Source: Lachnospiraceae bacterium
GTDB taxonomy: Bacteria; Bacillota; Clostridia; Lachnospirales; Lachnospiraceae
Assembly (NCBI GenBank): GCA_014799465.1
Contig: JAAVHZ010000006.1
Coordinates: 214,558-278,557 of the forward strand
Length of the DNA: 64,000 nucleotides
Direction of reading: 5' to 3'
Shown here: one piece after another, positions 60,131 to 64,000 of the stretch
Numbering within the stretch: position 1 is the stretch's first letter
Layout of the letters: the number at the start of each line of letters is the position of its first letter
Notes under the pieces: generated by a model
The model's database searches: none
What the model saw: the letters and a program-made list of their open reading frames with translations, nothing else
What the model was told of the DNA's origin: nothing
Made by a program: the position numbers and the translations under genes

Positions 60131-63100
60131 ATGGGTTTTAGGAAATGTAGCATGAAAATTTTAGCATCCATTCTTACATTTTTGATGGTATGTTCTGCTA
60201 TATTTACAGATGGTGTAATTAGCAGTATCCAATTGGCATATGCGGATCAGGGTGTAAAGGATGCACAGCCGGCAGAGGAGGCTGAGGCTGCTCTTGAAGA
60301 GGACTCACAGGATACAAATATGTGGTACAATCCCAACAGTAGTATGCAGGATTTTAGGGATGAAACCATTTATTTTGTAATGACTACAAGATTTTTTGAC
60401 GGAGATCCGTCCAACAATGTGCAATCTTGGGAGGGAACTAGTTATAATGGGGATGAAACACCATGGAAGGGCGATTTCAAAGGTCTTATTGAGAAACTTG
60501 ATTATATTAAGGCACTTGGATTTACGGCAATTTGGATTACTCCTATAGTGAAGAATGCAAGTGGATATGATTATCATGGTTATCATGCACTAAATTTTAA
60601 GGAAGTAGATTCAAGATATGAATCTGATGACTGTACTTATCAGGATCTTATTGATGCGGTTCATGCCAGAGGTATGAAGATTATTCAGGATGTTGTGTTT
60701 AATCATACCGGTAATTTCGGAGAGGAAAATCTTTTGAATTTATTCTCAAGGGATGATAATGCTAATCTTGCTGAGATAACAGAATGTATGCTGCCAAATC
60801 CGGCTTTCTTCCCTATGGATTATTTTTCATTGGAACCAGGTCTTCAGTATCAGATGAGACTGGACTATATGAAAGATTTACAGGGCACAGGAAAGGACGA
60901 GAAAAATCTGTGGCATCATTTTGGTAACTTTAACTGGGATGATTATACCTGTCAGCTGGCACAGATAGCAGGAGACTGTGTGGATCTTAATACGGAAAAT
61001 CCGATAGTATACAAATATCTTGTGGAAGCGTATGGACAGTACATAAAGATGGGGGTAGATGCATTCCGTGTAGACACGGTAAGACATATGTCAAGACTTT
61101 CACTGAACAATGGATTTATAAGTCAGTTAAATGATATATATAACGATGTTCATGGAACTACCGGTGAACGTAATTTTTATATGTTTGGCGAAGTGTGTAC
61201 CAGATACAGCAGCGTTTGGTACAGGGAAGTACCGGCACTGTCCACACCGTTCTACACATGGAAGGAATCAAAGGAATATCCATGGATAGATGATGAAAAT
61301 GATTTAAAAGCGTATGAAACAAACATGGCTTCTGCGGAGGCACATTATGAAGATAATTCTACGGCAGCAGATATAGCTAAACAGCCGACAAGCGATAATG
61401 CATTCCTTAAAGGGAATGAATATCATACACCTGATTATTCTATGTCGTCAGGACTGGATGTAATTGATTTCCCTATGCATTGGAATTTTAAGGAGGCATC
61501 AGGTGCTTACAACATTGCCGTAAGTTCTGATAAGTGGTATAACGATGCCACCTATAATGTGGTATATGTAGATTCTCACGATTATGCACCGGATCATGCA
61601 CCTGAAGATGAGAGATATGCAGGCTCGCAGGAGCAATGGGCTGAGAATCTGAGCCTTATGTTTACATTCAGAGGTATTCCATGTATCTATTATGGAAGCG
61701 AAGTTGAGTTTATGAAAGGTGCACCTATAGATAAGGGACCAAATATTGCTATTAACGAGACAGGAAGAGCATATTTTGGAGATTATATTGAAGGAAGTGT
61801 GGATGTGGCAGACTTTGCAAGGTATACCAATGCTACAGGAGCCATGAAAGACACGCTTAATCATCCTTTGTCACTTCATATTCAGAGACTTAACAGATTA
61901 CGTGCTTCTGTTCCGGCACTTAGAAAAGGACAGTATTCAACGGAAGGCTGTGAAGGCAAATTTGCATATAAGAGACGTTATACGGATTCTACAACAGATA
62001 GTTTTGCATTAATAGCATTAACAAGCGATGCTGAGTTTACAGGTATACCAAATGGTAAGTATACAGATGCTATTACAGGTGATGTTAAGAATGTTACAGA
62101 CGGAACACTTAGTACCAGCGGTATAAATGGCAAAGGTGATTTGAGAGTATATGTTCTGGATACAGCTCTTACTAAGGCACCAGGGCTGATAGAAGGACAC
62201 AGCGATTATATGTCAGGTGAAGGCGGAGATGTAAAAGTAGATACAATAAAGCCTACAGGTATTACCATGACAGGAGAGACAACATGCACTCTTGACCTTG
62301 GAGAAACTTGTACATTTACAGCGGAAGTATCACCTGCAGATGCTACTAATAAGATAATAACATGGTCATCCAGCGATACATCCGTAGCTACAGTAAGCGG
62401 AAACGGTAAGGTAACAGGAAAAGGCGAAGGAGCTGCTACAATTTATGCAGCTACCAGTAATGCCGAATCAGCAGATTATACTAATAATTCAGGTCTCGTA
62501 GCAAAAGCACAGGTAACAGTAAAAGCATCAGGAATTAAAGTAACATCAATTGTTTTAAGTAAAAATGCGGTAACTTTGGAAGAAGGAAAAGCAGAAAAAA
62601 TAACAACTACGATTGTTCCGGGAAATGCAAGTCCTAATTATGCGGCACTTACATGGAGTTCAGCCGATACTTCAGTAGCAAAAGTAAGCAGTAACGGTAT
62701 AATAACAGCAGTAAAGGCAGGAAAAACTACGATAACTGTCAGCACAGTTTCCGGTGTATCTGCAACAATAGATGTACAGGTAAAAGGTGCTGAAGTACAT
62801 GGAAATGCAATATACTTTAAAAAGCCGTCAGGCTGGGGAGATAAGGTATATGCATATTTATGGGCTAAAGATGCAGCAGGTACGGTTACTTGGAAAAATA
62901 AGGCATGGCCTGGAGAAACTATGATTCTGACAGATGAGAAAGAAGGAATTTATGGTGTAAGCTGGCCGGATGGACAGACGGACATAAATGTAGTGTTCAG
63001 TGATGGCAGTAACCAGACTGACGATTTGAAACCGGTTATAAATGCATGCATTGATAATTCCGGAAATATAGTAAAGGATGAAATTCCAACAAATGCTTCA

Positions 63101-64000
63101 AATGAAAAAGAAGGAAAGGTCATAGTCAAATATGTAGATGAGTCCGGCAATGAAGTAGAACAATCAAAAGTGCTGACAGGAACTGTAGGAGTTGTCTATA
63201 CAACAGCAGCAGTTAAGGTAGAAGGATATACATTAAAGTCCAATCCTGATAATGCAACAGGAGTATATGAAGAGACAGATATTACAGTGACCTATGTATA
63301 TCAGAAATCTACAACCCCAACGCCTGAAAAAAAGGGAAAAGTCATAGTAAGATATGTAGATGAGTCGGATAATGAAATAAAGACATCAAAAACACTGACA
63401 GGAGTAGTAGGAGAGGACTATGAGACAGCAGAAGCTAATATAGCAGGATATACATTAAAGGCGAGTCCTGAAAATGCAAAAGGAAAATATACAGAGGAAG
63501 ATATTATAGTGACCTATGTATATCAGAAAAACGATATAAATGAAAAAACAGGAAAGGTTATAGTAAGATACGTAGATGAGTCGGATAATGAAATAAAGGC
63601 ATCAACTACACTGACAGGAATGGTAGGAGCGGACTATGAGACAGCAGAAGCTGAGATAGAAGGATATACATTAAAGACGAGTCCTGAAAATGCAAAAGGA
63701 AAATATACAGAATCAGATATTACAGTGACCTATGTATATCAGAAAAATCAAGTAACTGAAAAGACAGGAAAGGTAATAGTAAGATACGTAGATGAGTCGG
63801 ACAATGAAATAAAGGCATCAACTACACTGACAGGAACCGTAGGAGCAGACTATGAGACGGCAGAAGCTGAGATAGAAGGCTATACATTAAAGACGAGTCC
63901 GGCTAATGCCAAAGGAAAATATACAGAGTCAGACATCACCGTCACTTATGTATATAAGAAAAACACAACTACGGAATATAAAGAGGTTTCAATATCTTCA
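60131..64000 (+). CDS. Secreted GH13 alpha-amylase with Big_2, CBM26 and MucBP-like repeats (partial)
   Basis: The frame is open to the window end (>1290 residues). A signal peptide ends in AYA at 36-38. The GH13 domain (~45-690) shows region I DVVFNHT at 187-193, region II FRVDT with nucleophile D315, region III acid E354 (MFGEVC), and region IV D484 in SHD rather than the usual NHD. Two Big_2-like domains (~709-886) precede a CBM26-like module (~887-975; YFKKPSGWGDKVYAYLWA, WPGETM). Four MucBP-like repeats follow from ~995 (nt 63113, 63335, 63551, 63767). It should degrade starch at the cell surface. AAGGAGATGG precedes the ATG. Confidence 0.9.
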   Translation, partial: MGFRKCSMKILASILTFLMVCSAIFTDGVISSIQLAYADQGVKDAQPAEEAEAALEEDSQDTNMWYNPNSSMQDFRDETIYFVMTTRFFDGDPSNNVQSWEGTSYNGDETPWKGDFKGLIEKLDYIKALGFTAIWITPIVKNASGYDYHGYHALNFKEVDSRYESDDCTYQDLIDAVHARGMKIIQDVVFNHTGNFGEENLLNLFSRDDNANLAEITECMLPNPAFFPMDYFSLEPGLQYQMRLDYMKDLQGTGKDEKNLWHHFGNFNWDDYTCQLAQIAGDCVDLNTENPIVYKYLVEAYGQYIKMGVDAFRVDTVRHMSRLSLNNGFISQLNDIYNDVHGTTGERNFYMFGEVCTRYSSVWYREVPALSTPFYTWKESKEYPWIDDENDLKAYETNMASAEAHYEDNSTAADIAKQPTSDNAFLKGNEYHTPDYSMSSGLDVIDFPMHWNFKEASGAYNIAVSSDKWYNDATYNVVYVDSHDYAPDHAPEDERYAGSQEQWAENLSLMFTFRGIPCIYYGSEVEFMKGAPIDKGPNIAINETGRAYFGDYIEGSVDVADFARYTNATGAMKDTLNHPLSLHIQRLNRLRASVPALRKGQYSTEGCEGKFAYKRRYTDSTTDSFALIALTSDAEFTGIPNGKYTDAITGDVKNVTDGTLSTSGINGKGDLRVYVLDTALTKAPGLIEGHSDYMSGEGGDVKVDTIKPTGITMTGETTCTLDLGETCTFTAEVSPADATNKIITWSSSDTSVATVSGNGKVTGKGEGAATIYAATSNAESADYTNNSGLVAKAQVTVKASGIKVTSIVLSKNAVTLEEGKAEKITTTIVPGNASPNYAALTWSSADTSVAKVSSNGIITAVKAGKTTITVSTVSGVSATIDVQVKGAEVHGNAIYFKKPSGWGDKVYAYLWAKDAAGTVTWKNKAWPGETMILTDEKEGIYGVSWPDGQTDINVVFSDGSNQTDDLKPVINACIDNSGNIVKDEIPTNASNEKEGKVIVKYVDESGNEVEQSKVLTGTVGVVYTTAAVKVEGYTLKSNPDNATGVYEETDITVTYVYQKSTTPTPEKKGKVIVRYVDESDNEIKTSKTLTGVVGEDYETAEANIAGYTLKASPENAKGKYTEEDIIVTYVYQKNDINEKTGKVIVRYVDESDNEIKASTTLTGMVGADYETAEAEIEGYTLKTSPENAKGKYTESDITVTYVYQKNQVTEKTGKVIVRYVDESDNEIKASTTLTGTVGADYETAEAEIEGYTLKTSPANAKGKYTESDITVTYVYKKNTTTEYKEVSISS
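63113..63962 (+). repeat. Four tandem MucBP-like repeat units inside amylase
   Basis: Units begin at 63113, 63335, 63551 and 63767 (periods 222, 216 and 216). Each encodes a ~70-residue block beginning KVIV(K/R)YVDES and ending VTYVYQK. Units 2-4 are nearly identical in DNA, a sign of recent tandem duplication. The array may continue past the window edge. Confidence 0.85.

Noticed and set aside
1..64000. CRISPR array, rRNA operon or replication origin
   Set aside because: I saw no regularly spaced direct repeats with unique spacers, no rRNA-like sequence and no DnaA-box cluster in the window. This rests on reading, not a motif scan.

Overview
The window looks like chromosomal DNA of a low-GC Firmicute of the Lachnospiraceae type (gut Clostridia). 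The reasons are strongly A/T-biased codon use, GGAGG-type ribosome sites, a Firmicutes-style PspA/YdjI pair, PcrA, MnmA and RlmCD-like housekeeping genes, ECF-type vitamin uptake, and a secreted starch-degrading enzyme with CBM26 and MucBP-like modules. No rRNA genes are present, so the genus cannot be fixed. All assignments are read from the translated sequence; no database search was run.

Layout. 1-2.3 kb: the 3' end of a cell-surface protein, a PHP-family hydrolase, a TrpR-like YerC regulator and a DUF1836 regulator. 2.3-4.8 kb: a dispersed GC-rich repeat, then a small cluster of YezG-like and SUKH-like immunity genes (one frameshifted) without a toxin. 4.9-10.7 kb: the PspA/SPFH membrane-stress pair, pcrA, a small membrane protein and an RlmCD-like rRNA methyltransferase. 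10.7-18.2 kb: a TetR/aldo-keto reductase pair with candidate operators, a RelA/SpoT-domain protein, a response-regulator stub, and an ECF sigma/anti-sigma/ABC-exporter operon bracketed by a 12-bp direct repeat. 18.5-28.4 kb: a TfoX-C protein, an ECF S component, mnmA, and a sulfur-amino-acid block. That block holds LysR, a MetB/MetC-type enzyme, a MalY/PatB C-S lyase, a GshA-like ligase, a class II glutamine amidotransferase, cysK behind an attenuator-like leader, and tRNA-Cys.

28.4-36 kb is an accessory island downstream of tRNA-Cys. It has an IS200 remnant, a fragment of a P-loop NTPase, a possible two-gene defence pair (YhcG/DUF1016 PDDEXK nuclease plus zinc-hook AAA ATPase), a pseudogenised AlbA/Schlafen-type regulator, and an antitoxin with a truncated ParE partner. 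36-41.6 kb is an Fe-S/sulfur-transfer operon: Rrf2/IscR, NifS, NifU, a deleted cysE, an SGNH hydrolase, a rhodanese-E1 fusion, a GNAT remnant and metF. Then comes a cation/proton antiporter with a terminator immediately before it.

43-51.5 kb is a second, decayed mobile region. It contains an internally deleted IS3 element next to an integrase tail, relaxase-like scraps, a TetR/membrane/alcohol dehydrogenase cluster, and minus-strand accessory genes (GNAT, frameshifted DUF6434, CPBP protease). 51.5-64 kb returns to core-like genes: a DUF2007 protein, a hemolysin III family protein, a PAP2 phosphatase, tRNA-Leu, a DUF6270 protein, a heterodimeric ABC exporter, a YitT protein, and a large alpha-amylase that runs off the window.

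The functional themes are sulfur and thiol metabolism in two blocks (cysteine/gamma-glutamylcysteine and Fe-S assembly), envelope stress, and two accessory regions. The best candidates for something undescribed are the nuclease/zinc-hook ATPase pair, the ligase/amidotransferase thiol pair, and the two terminator-bearing leaders upstream of cysK and the antiporter.
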